Below, one piece after another: positions 8,599 through 18,442 of a stretch of 64,000 nucleotides of DNA (positions are counted from its first letter, which is position 1; each line of letters begins with the position of its first letter). The notes under the pieces are model-generated. The model was given only the letters and a program-made list of their open reading frames with translations, was not told where the DNA came from and searched no databases. A program made the translations under genes and the position numbers. This stretch comes from Bradyrhizobium sp. dw_78. Its GTDB lineage: Bacteria; Pseudomonadota; Alphaproteobacteria; Rhizobiales; Xanthobacteraceae. Location of the stretch: the NCBI RefSeq assembly GCF_018449525.1, contig NZ_JAAVUS010000004.1:1-64000 (forward strand). The letters are read 5' to 3'.

Positions 8599-8958
8599 CT
8601 AACCCGCCGAGCTATCTTCCTTGGCGCTGTCACCCTTGGCCGGCTCGCCCTTGGTGCGCACGCCCGAGATCATCTGACGCATTTGCCGCACCCGGACGCC
8701 GTCGGAGATCTCGAACTCGATCTGGTCGTCGTCGACCACCTTGGTCACCTTGCCGACCAGACCGCCGGTCGTCACCACGGTGTCGCCGCGGCGGATGTTC
8801 TTTACCAGCTCGGCGTGGTCCTTCACTTTTTTCTGCTGCGGCCGCAGGATCAGGAAATACATGATGACGAAGATCAGAGCGAACGGCAAAAGCGACATCA
8901 ACATGCTGTTGGTATCGCCGCCACCCGCGGTCTGGGCAAACGCAGGGGTAATCAGCAT
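8599..8958 (-). CDS. yajC: Preprotein translocase accessory subunit YajC
   Basis: A small single-pass membrane protein that associates with SecDF. The frame is open from 9006, but the ATG at 8958 gives MLITPAFAQTAGGGD, the usual rhizobial start, then one transmembrane helix (LLPFALIFVIMYFLILRPQQKK, split here by charged residues) and the conserved RRGDTVVTTGGLVGKV. At 119 residues it has the family length. The C-terminal tail is Lys/Glu/Ser-rich. It is the first gene of the yajC-secD-secF cluster. Confidence 0.94.
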   Translation of the reverse strand: MLITPAFAQTAGGGDTNSMLMSLLPFALIFVIMYFLILRPQQKKVKDHAELVKNIRRGDTVVTTGGLVGKVTKVVDDDQIEFEISDGVRVRQMRQMISGVRTKGEPAKGDSAKEDSSAG

Positions 8959-9156
8959 GCGGACAATCCTCGTAAGGCGGGCGTAGGGAATGAACCGGCG
9001 ACGCAATGGCGCCTGGCCGGTCCGGGCAAATTCGCGCGGACTATAGCGGCCGCGGTCCCAATTGCAACGCCGCCAACCCGTTCATTTACCATTCCTTTGA
9101 GTAACTTGCGGCCTCCGGAAAGGCCCGATATGGGTGCGCCATGAGGAACCCCCAAA

Positions 9157-10128
9157 ATGTCAAAAAAGCCTAATAAAGCCGCCTCTCGTGCCGCCACCAA
9201 AATGGCCGCGCGGAAAACACCGGTCGCGGCGACAAAACGCCTCCCCACGCCACCGAAACAAGGTGCCGAGGAACGGATTGCGCGCGCGCTCGAGGCGATC
9301 GCAGCGCATCTTTCGGCCGCTTCACCGGCGCCCGAACCAACCGCGCCCTTTGACAGCGCCGACGCCTTTGTCTGGCACCCCGAGGGACGGCTTGCGCCGG
9401 TGCCGCGCGTCAGCCGCGTCGACCTCGGCCTGCTCAAGGGCATCGAGCGGATGCGCGATATCCTGATCGAGAATACCGAGCGCTTCGCCGACGGACTGCC
9501 GGCCAATAACGCGCTGCTCTGGGGCGCGCGGGGCATGGGAAAATCCTCGCTTGTGAAGGCCACGCACGCCAACATCAATGCCGACCGCAAAGCCGCGGAC
9601 CGGCTGAAATTGATCGAAATTCATCGCGAGGATATCGAAAGCCTGCCGAAACTGATGGAGTTGCTGCGCAGCTCCCGTTTCCGCTTCATCGTGTTCTGCG
9701 ACGATCTTTCGTTCGACGGCGACGATGCTTCCTACAAATCGCTGAAGGCGGTCCTGGAAGGCGGCATCGAGGGGCGTCCCGACAACGTGATCCTGTACGC
9801 CACTTCCAACCGCCGCCATTTGCTGGCGCGCGAGATGATCGAAAACGAGCGCTCGACGGCGATCAATCCCGGCGAAGCCGTCGAGGAAAAAGTATCGTTG
9901 TCCGATCGCTTCGGATTGTGGCTCGGCTTTCATCGCTGCAGCCAGGATGAATTCCTCGCAATGGTGAAAGGCTATTGCAGCCATTTCGGCATCAAGCTCG
10001 CGGAAGAAGAACTTGAACGCGAAGCCCTGGAATGGTCAACCACCCGCGGCTCGCGCTCGGGGCGCGTCGCCTGGCAGTTCACGCAGGAACTGGCCGGACG
10101 GCTGGGCGTGAGGCTGAGCGGGAAGTAG
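9157..10128 (+). CDS. DUF815 AAA+ ATPase
   Basis: A 323-residue ATP-binding protein of the DUF815 family. The first 50 residues are Lys/Ala-rich and probably disordered. Walker A is GARGMGKSS (about 123-131), Walker B is FIVFCDDLSF (about 180-189), and a sensor-like YATSNRRHLL follows. C-terminal RSGRVAWQFTQEL is typical. The family is widespread in proteobacteria, often beside yajC, but its substrate is not established. It is transcribed divergently from yajC with about 200 bases between the two starts. Confidence 0.88.
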   Translation: MSKKPNKAASRAATKMAARKTPVAATKRLPTPPKQGAEERIARALEAIAAHLSAASPAPEPTAPFDSADAFVWHPEGRLAPVPRVSRVDLGLLKGIERMRDILIENTERFADGLPANNALLWGARGMGKSSLVKATHANINADRKAADRLKLIEIHREDIESLPKLMELLRSSRFRFIVFCDDLSFDGDDASYKSLKAVLEGGIEGRPDNVILYATSNRRHLLAREMIENERSTAINPGEAVEEKVSLSDRFGLWLGFHRCSQDEFLAMVKGYCSHFGIKLAEEELEREALEWSTTRGSRSGRVAWQFTQELAGRLGVRLSGK

Positions 10129-10139
10129 CAGCAACCAAT

Positions 10140-10229
10140 TTGTCATACGCGGGCTGGACCCGCGTATCCATCGGTCTTCGAAGAAAGCCATCTTTGCAGA
10201 TGGATTGCCGGGTCGAGCCCGGCAATGAC
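10140..10229. repeat. Dispersed repeat (family C), hairpin with direct GTCAT ends
   Basis: Two successive inverted modules: GTCATACGCGGG...CCCGCGTATCC and GGATTGCCGGGT...ACCCGGCAATGACG-like (actual arms ATTGCCGGGTC and GAGCCCGGCAATGAC). It lies between the converging DUF815 and NlpD-like genes. An inverted-orientation relative occurs at 33478-33601. Confidence 0.75.
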
Positions 10230-10240
10230 GAACCAGCGCT

Positions 10241-11602
10241 TCACGCCCCGTTGAGGAATTGCAGCGGATCGAGCGGCGAGGATCCCTTGCGGATCTCGAA
10301 GTGAAGCTGCGGCGACTGTACCTCGCCCGACTGGCCCGATTTAGCAATGACTTGGCCGCGCTTGATGGTGTCGCCGCGCTTCACCATCAGTTCGCTCGCA
10401 TGGGCATAGGCGGTGACATACCCATTGGCGTGCCTGATCAGGACCAGATTGCCGTAGCCCTTGAGCTCATTGCCCGAATAGGCCACGACTCCATCGTCGG
10501 CGGCCTTGATCGGCGTGCCCTCGGGAACAGCCAGATTGATGCCATCATTGGCCTTGCCATTTGTCTTGGCGCCGTAAGCGGTAATGACCTTGCCACGCAC
10601 CGGCCAGCGGAACGTGGGCAGCGCCCCGGTCGCTTCCGCGGCCTTGACCGGCGTTTCGACCGCGGGCTCTTCGGGCGACGGCGCGGACTGTGCCAACCGC
10701 GCCTTTTGCGGGGTTTCGCCGGCCACGGCCGCCACCCTGGTGACGGGAGGCACCGGCGCGGCAATGGGTTGAGCGGTCGCGACAGCCATCGGCTGCGCGG
10801 GCGGCGGCGCCATCGCGGCCGACCTGGCGGGCACCATGATCTTCATGCCGAGCCTGAGTTTGGCGGATGGCTCCAGGCCGTTCGCCCTGGCCAGTTCAGT
10901 TAGCGACACATGATTGCGGCGGGCGATGCTCATCAGCGTATCGCCCCGGTTGACGAAATGGACGGACGACGCCGCGCCTGCGACCGCAACGGGCCTGCTG
11001 GCCGGAACGGCCAAGGCAGGTGCGGCGACTGCGGTCGCCATCGGTCGCGGAATGATCAGTTGCTGGCCCGGCGACAACGTGCGCGGCCCCTTATAGCCAT
11101 TGGCCTGCATGATGGCGGCGGGCGAAACATTGTAGCGGCGCGCCAGCACGTCGAGTGTATCGCTGGTGCCGACGATGATCTTGATGCCGCCCTGTTCCGG
11201 CTTGTGAACGGCCGCGACCGAGCGCGGCGCGACGCTGCCGGTCGACTCCAGCGGCTGCCGGGCGGGCGGCGCGTAGGAGCCTATTCCGCGCCCTCCTCCG
11301 GAAACGCCCTCGGCCGACGAAGAATAGGATTGCCGCGCCGGATAGGATTGTGGCGCCGAAACCGCCGGCGGCAGCGCCGACGACTGGTATGGCGGACGCG
11401 AATATTGCGGGAGGTCACGCGGCCCGACCGAGGCCGGCGGCACCGAACCCGTGGCTTCCGACTGCGATGCATTGGAAAAGGAGCTTTGCGACAGGCGAGT
11501 CGACATGTCGGCACTACAGCCGGCCACACCGATCGACATCAGCGCCAGTGCCGCGACCTGCGGTACGCGGCGCGAGCTAAGCAACTCGACGACACGGGAC
11601 AT
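10241..11602 (-). CDS. NlpD-like LysM/LytM lipoprotein with degenerate peptidase site
   Basis: A 453-residue outer-envelope lipoprotein: a lipobox ends at Cys29 (SIGVAGC), a Pro/Ser-rich linker follows, then two LysM peptidoglycan-binding repeats (GTSDTLDVLARRYNVSPAAI and VNRGDTLMSIARRNHVSLTE) and a C-terminal M23/LytM domain. Zinc ligands of active M23 peptidases are replaced: the usual H-x-GID segment reads NDGINLA, and the last motif reads QLHFEIR where HLHFE is expected. Such degenerate LytM proteins (E. coli NlpD, EnvC) activate cell-wall amidases instead of cutting peptidoglycan. The pcm and surE neighbourhood is the same as for enteric nlpD. Activator function during division is inferred. 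Confidence 0.85.
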   Translation of the reverse strand: MSRVVELLSSRRVPQVAALALMSIGVAGCSADMSTRLSQSSFSNASQSEATGSVPPASVGPRDLPQYSRPPYQSSALPPAVSAPQSYPARQSYSSSAEGVSGGGRGIGSYAPPARQPLESTGSVAPRSVAAVHKPEQGGIKIIVGTSDTLDVLARRYNVSPAAIMQANGYKGPRTLSPGQQLIIPRPMATAVAAPALAVPASRPVAVAGAASSVHFVNRGDTLMSIARRNHVSLTELARANGLEPSAKLRLGMKIMVPARSAAMAPPPAQPMAVATAQPIAAPVPPVTRVAAVAGETPQKARLAQSAPSPEEPAVETPVKAAEATGALPTFRWPVRGKVITAYGAKTNGKANDGINLAVPEGTPIKAADDGVVAYSGNELKGYGNLVLIRHANGYVTAYAHASELMVKRGDTIKRGQVIAKSGQSGEVQSPQLHFEIRKGSSPLDPLQFLNGA

Positions 11603-11711
11603 GGTTACTCACTTGTACGCAACTAAATACGGTTTTGAGTAAACACGTCGCCAGTAAACAACCGCTTAACCCTGCGAATAAGATGTTGGCGGGACAGCCG
11701 ATCCTCGAGAT

Positions 11712-12365
11712 TTACAACTCACGGGCGATACCCGGCAAAGCGGGTACAAAACGTACGTCCACCAAGTCCTTGCGCTCCAAACCGCTGGCCGTCCTGACGA
11801 TGCGGACCAGGGTCTGGGCGCCATGCTGCGGGCCGATCGGCGCGATCAGGATGCCGCCATCGGACTCAAGCAGGTCCGTCAGCGTTTCCGGAATTTGCTC
11901 CATCGCCGCGGTGACAATGATGCGGTCGAAAGTGCCCGTCACCCCCACGAGGTCGAAGCCGTCTCCCAGCATCACCTCGATATTGTCGTAACCCTGCGTC
12001 TCGAGCCGCGCCCGGGCGGCGTCGGCCAGCGTCCGGTAACGCTCAACCGTCAGCACCTCCCGGCTGAGCCGGGACAGCACGGCGGCCTGGTAACCGGAGC
12101 CGGTGCCGATTTCCAGCACCCGGTGATTTCGTTGAAGCTTCAACTGCTCGGTCATGTAAGCCACCACGAAGGGCTGGCTGATGGTCTGTCCGCAGGCGAT
12201 GCCAAGCGCGCTGTCGCGATAGGCGTCCTCGCGATCGCCCGGCTCGACGAATAGCTCGCGCGGGACCTCCTCCATGGTGCGCAGCACCGCCTGATCGCTG
12301 ATCCCACGCCGCCGCAGCGTGAGTTGAAACATCATCTTTTCCGGCGGATTTTGCACAGCGGACAT
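11712..12365 (-). CDS. pcm: Protein-L-isoaspartate O-methyltransferase
   Basis: Repairs isoaspartyl residues in aged proteins by SAM-dependent methylation. SAM motif I is [16 protein letters not shown], preceded by [18 protein letters not shown], the substrate-loop signature of PCMT. Starting at the ATG at 12365 ([13 protein letters not shown]) the protein is 217 residues, the normal family size; the frame stays open 16 codons further upstream. It lies between the NlpD-like lipoprotein and surE, echoing the surE-pcm-nlpD order of other proteobacteria, although a response regulator on the other strand interrupts the run. Confidence 0.93.
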   Translation of the reverse strand: MSAVQNPPEKMMFQLTLRRRGISDQAVLRTMEEVPRELFVEPGDREDAYRDSALGIACGQTISQPFVVAYMTEQLKLQRNHRVLEIGTGSGYQAAVLSRLSREVLTVERYRTLADAARARLETQGYDNIEVMLGDGFDLVGVTGTFDRIIVTAAMEQIPETLTDLLESDGGILIAPIGPQHGAQTLVRIVRTASGLERKDLVDVRFVPALPGIAREL

Positions 12366-12652
12366 CTCGCTCTCGTGGGAAACAGGCGCGTTAAACAGGC
12401 TCGTGCAACTCAAACCAGATCGGGCCGATGCAGCATGGCCCGCCCGATTAAGGAATAAATTTCCTCAAATGAGCATTCCCGCAGCGGAACCTCGAAGTGC
12501 CGGGACCTTGCCCCTGGCTTGAGCTACACCCCTATAATCGGACAAAATCGCGTGCGGCGGCTGCCTTTTCAGGTCCCGCCGGCCTACGTTGACGTTGCGG
12601 AAATCGGTGTTATTTGCCAACCTCTATTTATGGATGGGGCGAGGATAGTATC

Positions 12653-13030
12653 ATGACTGCGACGCGGTCACCCGGCGGTTCTGTCTTCCTCGTCGAAGAC
12701 GAGGTGATGATCAGAATGATGGTCGCCGACATGCTGGAAGAGTTGGGCTATCGCGTTGCGGCCGAAGCCGGCGAGATCGGCGAAGCCATGAAGCTCGCTC
12801 AATCCGCTGAATTCGACCTCGCCATTCTCGACGTCAATGTCAACGGCAAGGTCATTTCCCCCGTCGCCGACCTGATCAAGGCACGCAATCGCCCCTTCAT
12901 CTTCGCGACCGGCTATGGCTCGTCGGGCCTTCCCGAGGAATATCGCGACCGTCCTGCGCTGCAAAAGCCGTTCCCGATCGAAACCCTGGCGAAGGCGATC
13001 GATACGGTGCTGGCAAGCCACGCGGCTTAG
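12653..13030 (+). CDS. Single-domain response regulator
   Basis: A 125-residue CheY-type receiver with no output domain. Acidic pocket residues E15/D16 (FLVEDEVMI), phospho-acceptor D60 (LAILDVNVNG), switch residue T86 (FATGYGS) and K105 (LQKPF) are all present, so it should be phosphorylatable. The ATG at 12653 is preferred over 12614 because the extra residues are not receiver-like. No histidine kinase is near, so its partner is unknown. It is transcribed against pcm and surE. Confidence 0.9.
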   Translation: MTATRSPGGSVFLVEDEVMIRMMVADMLEELGYRVAAEAGEIGEAMKLAQSAEFDLAILDVNVNGKVISPVADLIKARNRPFIFATGYGSSGLPEEYRDRPALQKPFPIETLAKAIDTVLASHAA

Positions 13031-13036
13031 ACGAAC

Positions 13037-13155
13037 GCCCTTGTCATTGTGAGCCAACGGGTCGGCGCGAAGCGCCGTCCGATGACAGGCTTCGCGAAGT
13101 ACAATCCAAAGCCAGAGAAAGACTGGATTGCTGCGGCTCCCCGCAACGACGGAAC
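13037..13155. repeat. Dispersed repeat (GTCATTG...GCAACGACGG type)
   Basis: Begins with GTCATTGTGAGCC, contains GGTCGGCGCGAAGCGCCGTCC (inverted) and GACAGGCTTCGCGAAGTAC, and ends with GGATTGCTGCGGCTCC and CGCAACGACGG. This layout is familiar to me from Bradyrhizobium intergenic repeats. It fills nearly all of the space between the converging response regulator and surE genes. Confidence 0.65.
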
Positions 13156-13159
13156 AGGC

Positions 13160-13927
13160 CTATTTCAGCGTCGCCGCCAGCGCTTCGGAAAACGCCTCGT
13201 CGGTGCGATCGAGCCGCAACGGCGTCACCGACACGTAACGGCCGGCCAGCGCGGCGAGGTCGGTGCCCGGAGCCGGCGTGTCGGCCTTGGTCAAACGCTC
13301 GAACCCGATCCAGAAATACGGATTGCCGCGGCCGTCGCGGCGCTGGTCGATCTTCAGGAAACCGAGATTGCGCTTGCCCTGCCGCGTCACCCGTACGCCA
13401 ACGACCTCATCGGGCGCGCAGGACGGGAAATTGACGTTGATCACGGTGTCCCTGGGCACGCCGGCGGCGATCACCTTGCGCAGGATCTCGGGGCCGAATT
13501 TCAGCGCGGTATCCCATAGCGGCGCGTTGCGGGTCTCCAGGCTGAATTCCTGCGACAGCGCGAATGACGGCAGCCCCAGTATCGTGCCTTCGAGCGCGCC
13601 GGCAATGGTACCGGAATAAACCACGTCCTCCGCGACATTGCGGCCCCTGTTGACGCCCGACAGCACGAGATCCGGCCGGGTCTCGCCGAGGATATGACGC
13701 GCCCCCATGATCACGCAGTCGGTCGGCGTGCCCCGCACCGCGAAATGCCGCGGGCCGACTTCGCGCAGCCGCAGCGGATCGTTCAGCGACAGCGAATGCG
13801 AGACGCCGGACTGATCGAGCTCGGGCGCCACCACCCAGACGTCGTCGGACAGTTCGCGCGCGATCTGCTCGACGATCTTCAAACCGGGGGCGTGGATGCC
13901 GTCGTCGTTGGTGCAGAGGATTCGCAT
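13160..13927 (-). CDS. surE: 5'/3'-nucleotidase SurE
   Basis: A metal-dependent nucleotidase acting on nucleoside monophosphates and short polyphosphate or RNA ends. It starts MRILCTNDDGIHAPGL, with the invariant DD metal ligands, and has LVLSGVNRGRNVAEDVVYSGTIAGA, with the conserved SGxNxGxN-type loop, then FPSCAPDEV. At 255 residues it is the expected size. It is part of the conserved pcm/surE/serS/tat neighbourhood. Confidence 0.95.
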   Translation of the reverse strand: MRILCTNDDGIHAPGLKIVEQIARELSDDVWVVAPELDQSGVSHSLSLNDPLRLREVGPRHFAVRGTPTDCVIMGARHILGETRPDLVLSGVNRGRNVAEDVVYSGTIAGALEGTILGLPSFALSQEFSLETRNAPLWDTALKFGPEILRKVIAAGVPRDTVINVNFPSCAPDEVVGVRVTRQGKRNLGFLKIDQRRDGRGNPYFWIGFERLTKADTPAPGTDLAALAGRYVSVTPLRLDRTDEAFSEALAATLK

Positions 13928-14062
13928 CCCGATGAATGCCCTTTTCGATCGATTCCACGAATGGCCGCTGTGCCGTCTTATCCGCCCCGCGCGGCCGAGG
14001 CAAACCCTGAAAATACCGGCAGAACAGCCATCCGCGACCGGCGCGGGCGCAGGAGCGTCCGG

Positions 14063-14461
14063 TCAGCCTTTGGCGCGAACGCGCCAGAGCGAGGTGAATT
14101 TCGCCGGCCAGCTGCCAACGCGCCAGTCGAATTTCGCGGCGGCCTGTGCCGGCGGCCCGGGTGTGACCTCCGCTTTCGGCGGCGCGTGGGCGCCCTGCTC
14201 CGGTGGCGGAACGGAATCTCGCGGCGGCTCGGCCTGCCGCAGCGGTTGCGGATGACGCGCCCGGGCAATGGTCAGCCCCTTGTTGAAGTCCTCGGCGTTG
14301 AACCAATCTTCCGTGCGCAACCGTTCCAGCACGGCATCGTCCCAAAGCCGCGAGGCCTCGACGTCGAAGCTGCCATGCCGCTTCTGGTTGACCGCCTGCA
14401 TGCCGTAGCCGGTCACGGCCCATTGGCGGCCGAGCCAATAGATGTCGCGGTGCAAAGGCAT
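14063..14461 (-). CDS. Conserved hypothetical protein between surE and serS
   Basis: A 132-residue soluble protein, no signal peptide or membrane segment. The N-terminal part is well ordered (MPLHRDIYWLGRQWAVTGYG, LWDDAVLERLRTEDWFN, DFNKGLTIARARHP), the middle is a Pro-rich linker, and the last 25 residues (FDWRVGSWPAKFTSLWRVRAKG) are Trp/Arg-rich. I recognise it only as the sort of small protein found in Bradyrhizobium-type genomes; no function is known to me. A longer frame (13407-14693) covers the same strand but is a GC-driven shadow. There is no clear ribosome-binding site. Confidence 0.6.
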   Translation of the reverse strand: MPLHRDIYWLGRQWAVTGYGMQAVNQKRHGSFDVEASRLWDDAVLERLRTEDWFNAEDFNKGLTIARARHPQPLRQAEPPRDSVPPPEQGAHAPPKAEVTPGPPAQAAAKFDWRVGSWPAKFTSLWRVRAKG

Positions 14462-14733
14462 TTTTCAAAAAACTTCGTTTCCTGCAAAATATTCGCCGCA
14501 GGCCGACGCCAAGGATAGCGCGAGGCCGCGCCTTCGCAACAGCGAACCCACTCGCAAGCCGATATTGCCGAAGCCATGATTGCCCAAGCCACGCGTTCCG
14601 AAACCATGCGTTCGGAGCTGCTCGCGCGCGGATTGTGTCACGCTCAGTTGACTGTCGGGCGCTCGAATAATCGCGGGGGACAAGTGTCCTCAATCTCGGG
14701 AGCGACGTCTTCCGAAAGGTGGAGGAACTTACG

Positions 14734-15087
14734 ATGCGGAAATCGATACTGGTGCTGTTGGCGGCGGCAGCCGTCGGCTTGCTTCAACCGACAGCAGCTT
14801 CAGCCCGCGGCGGCGGCGGCGGTCATGGTGGCGGCGGAGGCCACGGCTTTGGCGGCGGCTTTCACGGTGGCTTCGCCGGAGGGTTTCACGGCGGCGGATT
14901 CCACGGTGGCGGCTTTCATGGCGGCTTCCGCCGGCATGCGTTCATAGGGCTGGGCTTCGGCCCGTATTACGACGACTACTATCCCTACGCCTATAACGAC
15001 TATGATGATGACGACTGCTACGTCATTCGTCGCCGGGTGCGGACCCGCCACGGCTGGCGCATTCGGCCCGTTCAGCTCTGCGGATAG
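14734..15087 (+). CDS. Small secreted Gly/His-rich protein
   Basis: A 117-residue exported protein: a signal peptide (MRKSILVLLAAAAVGLLQ, cleavage near ASA-RG), a region of about 50 residues built from GGGFHGG-like repeats, then an acidic, Tyr-rich segment (YYDDYYPYAYNDYDDDD) and a basic tail with two cysteines. The ATG at 14734 has a strong GGTGGAGGA site at 14719-14727. The His-rich repeats suggest metal binding or a surface or structural role. I know of no experimental function. It stands alone with a terminator shared with converging serS. Confidence 0.75.
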   Translation: MRKSILVLLAAAAVGLLQPTAASARGGGGGHGGGGGHGFGGGFHGGFAGGFHGGGFHGGGFHGGFRRHAFIGLGFGPYYDDYYPYAYNDYDDDDCYVIRRRVRTRHGWRIRPVQLCG

Positions 15088-15104
15088 ATTTTCCTCGACA
15101 ACGA

Positions 15105-15126
15105 CCCGCCGGTTCAGACCGGCGGG
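15105..15126. terminator. Bidirectional hairpin between the Gly/His-rich gene and serS
   Basis: A perfect 9-bp stem, CCCGCCGGT (15105-15113) and ACCGGCGGG (15118-15126), with a TCAG tetraloop, placed between two converging genes and eight bases from the serS stop codon. There is no strong T tract on either side. Confidence 0.65.
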
Positions 15127-15134
15127 GATGATCC

Positions 15135-16478
<1,344 letters not shown>

Positions 16479-16548
16479 TCAGTCCTGAGCCCTTAGTCGT
16501 CAAACGACGTATACGTTGACATTTTACAGCGGGCTTGCAGTACCATAT

Positions 16549-16633
16549 CCGTCATCACCCGCGAAGGCGGGTGATCCAGTATTCCAGAGCGTCAGCGGTA
16601 GAACCGTGAGGCCGCTAGGCGCTCCCCGTCCGC
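16549..16633. repeat. Dispersed repeat (GTCATCACCCGCG...GGTGATCCAGTATTCCAGAG type)
   Basis: GTCATCACCCGCGAAGGCGGGTGAT forms a compact hairpin and is followed by CCAGTATTCCAGAG, a sequence pattern I associate with intergenic repeats of Bradyrhizobium and relatives. It fills the gap between serS and the tatC stop and might act as a tatC transcript end. Confidence 0.6.
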
Positions 16634-16634
16634 C

Positions 16635-17462
16635 CTACTCCGCGGGATCGGCGGCCGGTGGCGGCGGGGTCGCGGGGGGCGGCGAAGCGGCAGCGGCGTT
16701 GGCGGCAGCGGCCCTCTTCTCCACGATGCGCACGGAAATAATCGAGCCTTCGTAGAGCGCCAGCAGCGGGATCGCGAGCGAGGCCTGGCTCAGCACATCG
16801 GGCGGTGTCAGCACGGCAGCAATGACGAAGGCAACCACGACGAAATAACGGCGCTTGTCGCGCAATTGCTTGGAAGTGATGATGCCGATCCGTCCCAACA
16901 GCGTCAGGATCACCGGCAGTTGGAACGCGATGCCGAAGGCGAAGATCAGCGACATCATCAGCGACAGATATTCACCGACCTTCGGCAGCAACTGGATCTG
17001 CGCGCTATCCGGACCGCCGGCCTGCTGCATCCCGAGCGAGAAGCGGATCAGCATCGGGAATACGACGAAATAGACCAGCATCGCGCCCGCCACGAAGAAG
17101 ATCGGGGTCGCGATCAGATAGGGCAGGAACGCGCCGCGTTCATGCTTGTAGAGGCCGGGCGCCACGAATTTGTAGATCTGCGTCGCCACGATCGGGAACG
17201 AGATGAAGCCCGCGCCGAACAGCGCCAGCTTCAACTGGGTAATGAAATATTCGAGCAGCGCGGTGTAGATGAATTTGGAGTTTTCCGGACCCGCGACCCA
17301 GACGAAGGGCCACACCAGCACGTTGTAGATCTGCTTGGCGAAGAAGAAGCAGAAGATGAAGGCGACGCCAAAGCCGAGCAGCGCCTTGATCAGCCGCGAA
17401 CGCAGCTCGATCAGGTGGTCCATCAGCGGTGCTTTGCTGGCCTCGATATCTTCGGCGCTCAT
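16635..17462 (-). CDS. tatC: Twin-arginine translocase subunit TatC
   Basis: The multispanning receptor of the Tat pathway, which recognises the RR motif of folded export substrates. 275 residues with six hydrophobic segments. Hallmarks are [21 protein letters not shown] at the N-terminus and [22 protein letters not shown] in the middle. The C-terminus is an Ala/Pro-rich tail, longer than in enteric TatC. It overlaps tatB by four bases, so the two are translationally coupled. Several exported proteins in this window (such as the metallo-beta-lactamase-fold protein at 41693-42688) carry RR signals that could use it. Confidence 0.96.
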   Translation of the reverse strand: MSAEDIEASKAPLMDHLIELRSRLIKALLGFGVAFIFCFFFAKQIYNVLVWPFVWVAGPENSKFIYTALLEYFITQLKLALFGAGFISFPIVATQIYKFVAPGLYKHERGAFLPYLIATPIFFVAGAMLVYFVVFPMLIRFSLGMQQAGGPDSAQIQLLPKVGEYLSLMMSLIFAFGIAFQLPVILTLLGRIGIITSKQLRDKRRYFVVVAFVIAAVLTPPDVLSQASLAIPLLALYEGSIISVRIVEKRAAAANAAAASPPPATPPPPAADPAE

Positions 17463-17968
17463 GACGCGCGGGCGTCCTTGAGGGCGTCAGGCTCGGCAGG
17501 CGGGCTATCCTGCGGCGCGGATGGAGGCTCGGCGTCATGCGTGATCGCCAGCGGTTCGCCAGCGGTCGCGCGGACCTCGGCTTCAGGGGAAACTCCCGGG
17601 GGCGGCATCGATGGAATTGCCGACGCGCCGGCATCCGATGAGGCCGGCGCCGACTGGGAATCCAGCGGCTTGTCGAAATCGTCGATACGCAGGGCGCTAG
17701 TGACGTCCTTTTGCAGCGACGTCATGATACCGCCCTTCGTGAAGCCGCTCGCGGCCTCCTTCACTTCGTCGAAGCTTTTCTTGAGGTCGGCCATTTCGGC
17801 CTCGCGCATGGCTTCCTGGAACTGGCCCTGGAATTCGGCGGCCATCCGCCGCGCCTTGCCCACCCACTGCCCGACCGTACGCAGCACACCGGGCAATTCC
17901 TTCGGGCCGATGGCAATCAGCGCGACAACCGCGATGAGGGCCAGTTCACTCCACCCGATGTCAAACAT
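17459..17968 (-). CDS. tatB: Sec-independent translocase subunit TatB
   Basis: Single-pass membrane protein that forms the substrate receptor with TatC. The N-terminus [30 protein letters not shown] is a canonical TatB helix with the GPKELP hinge, followed by an amphipathic helix ([21 protein letters not shown]) and a Pro/Ala/Glu-rich disordered tail to 169 residues. It lies between tatA (58-base gap) and tatC. Confidence 0.95.
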   Translation of the reverse strand: MFDIGWSELALIAVVALIAIGPKELPGVLRTVGQWVGKARRMAAEFQGQFQEAMREAEMADLKKSFDEVKEAASGFTKGGIMTSLQKDVTSALRIDDFDKPLDSQSAPASSDAGASAIPSMPPPGVSPEAEVRATAGEPLAITHDAEPPSAPQDSPPAEPDALKDARAS

Positions 17969-18026
17969 GGAAATTTCCGCTCACGCGAGGCGATCACCCG
18001 CCGCGACGGCTTTGCCGCAGTCCCGT

Positions 18027-18263
18027 TCAGACAGCCTTGCTGCCGACGTCCGTCCGCGCCGCCGTGGAAGATGCCGCGCCATGATCGATCGACTTCACCG
18101 GCTCGGGCTTTTCCGCAGTCGTGTCATCGTCCTGCATGCCCTTCTTGAATGCCTTGATGCCCTGCGCGACGTCGCCCATCAGATCCGAGATCTTGCCGCG
18201 GCCGAACAACAGCAGGACGACTGCGATCACAATGATCCAGTGCCAAATGCTAAGCGAACCCAT
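18027..18263 (-). CDS. tatA: Sec-independent translocase subunit TatA
   Basis: Oligomerises to form the Tat transport pore. [20 protein letters not shown] then the [23 protein letters not shown] hinge and amphipathic helix. The ATG at 18263 is supported by GGAGGATTGCAGG directly upstream on the minus strand; the frame is open further but without TatA character. 78 residues, the normal size. It is the first gene of tatA-tatB-tatC. Confidence 0.95.
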   Translation of the reverse strand: MGSLSIWHWIIVIAVVLLLFGRGKISDLMGDVAQGIKAFKKGMQDDDTTAEKPEPVKSIDHGAASSTAARTDVGSKAV

Positions 18264-18442
18264 CCTGCAATCCTCCAAACGTCCGGGCGAACCGCCCAGC
18301 CTCGCCCTCACCGCAAAGTAGGCTCCGGAGGTGTCAAAAACAAGGACTTAAGCCGCGGCAAATCCAGCTCGGGACGACCTCCCGTTCGCTATTGTTAACC
18401 TGGAACGGTGTGGCTACGGGCCAGGGACATGCCCCCGTGAAA

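Noticed and set aside
6969..8864. 631-codon plus-strand frame
   Set aside because: It is antisense to secD and the start of yajC; low-complexity Arg/Gln/Asp product with no domain.
10140..10229. Possible Rho-independent terminator
   Set aside because: It is hairpin-forming, but an inverted relative in another gap shows it to be a dispersed repeat; no T tract.
13407..14693. 428-codon minus-strand frame spanning surE and the hypothetical gene
   Set aside because: It covers most of surE in another frame, and its product is Arg/Gly/Ala-rich without motif; the two shorter genes explain the region better.
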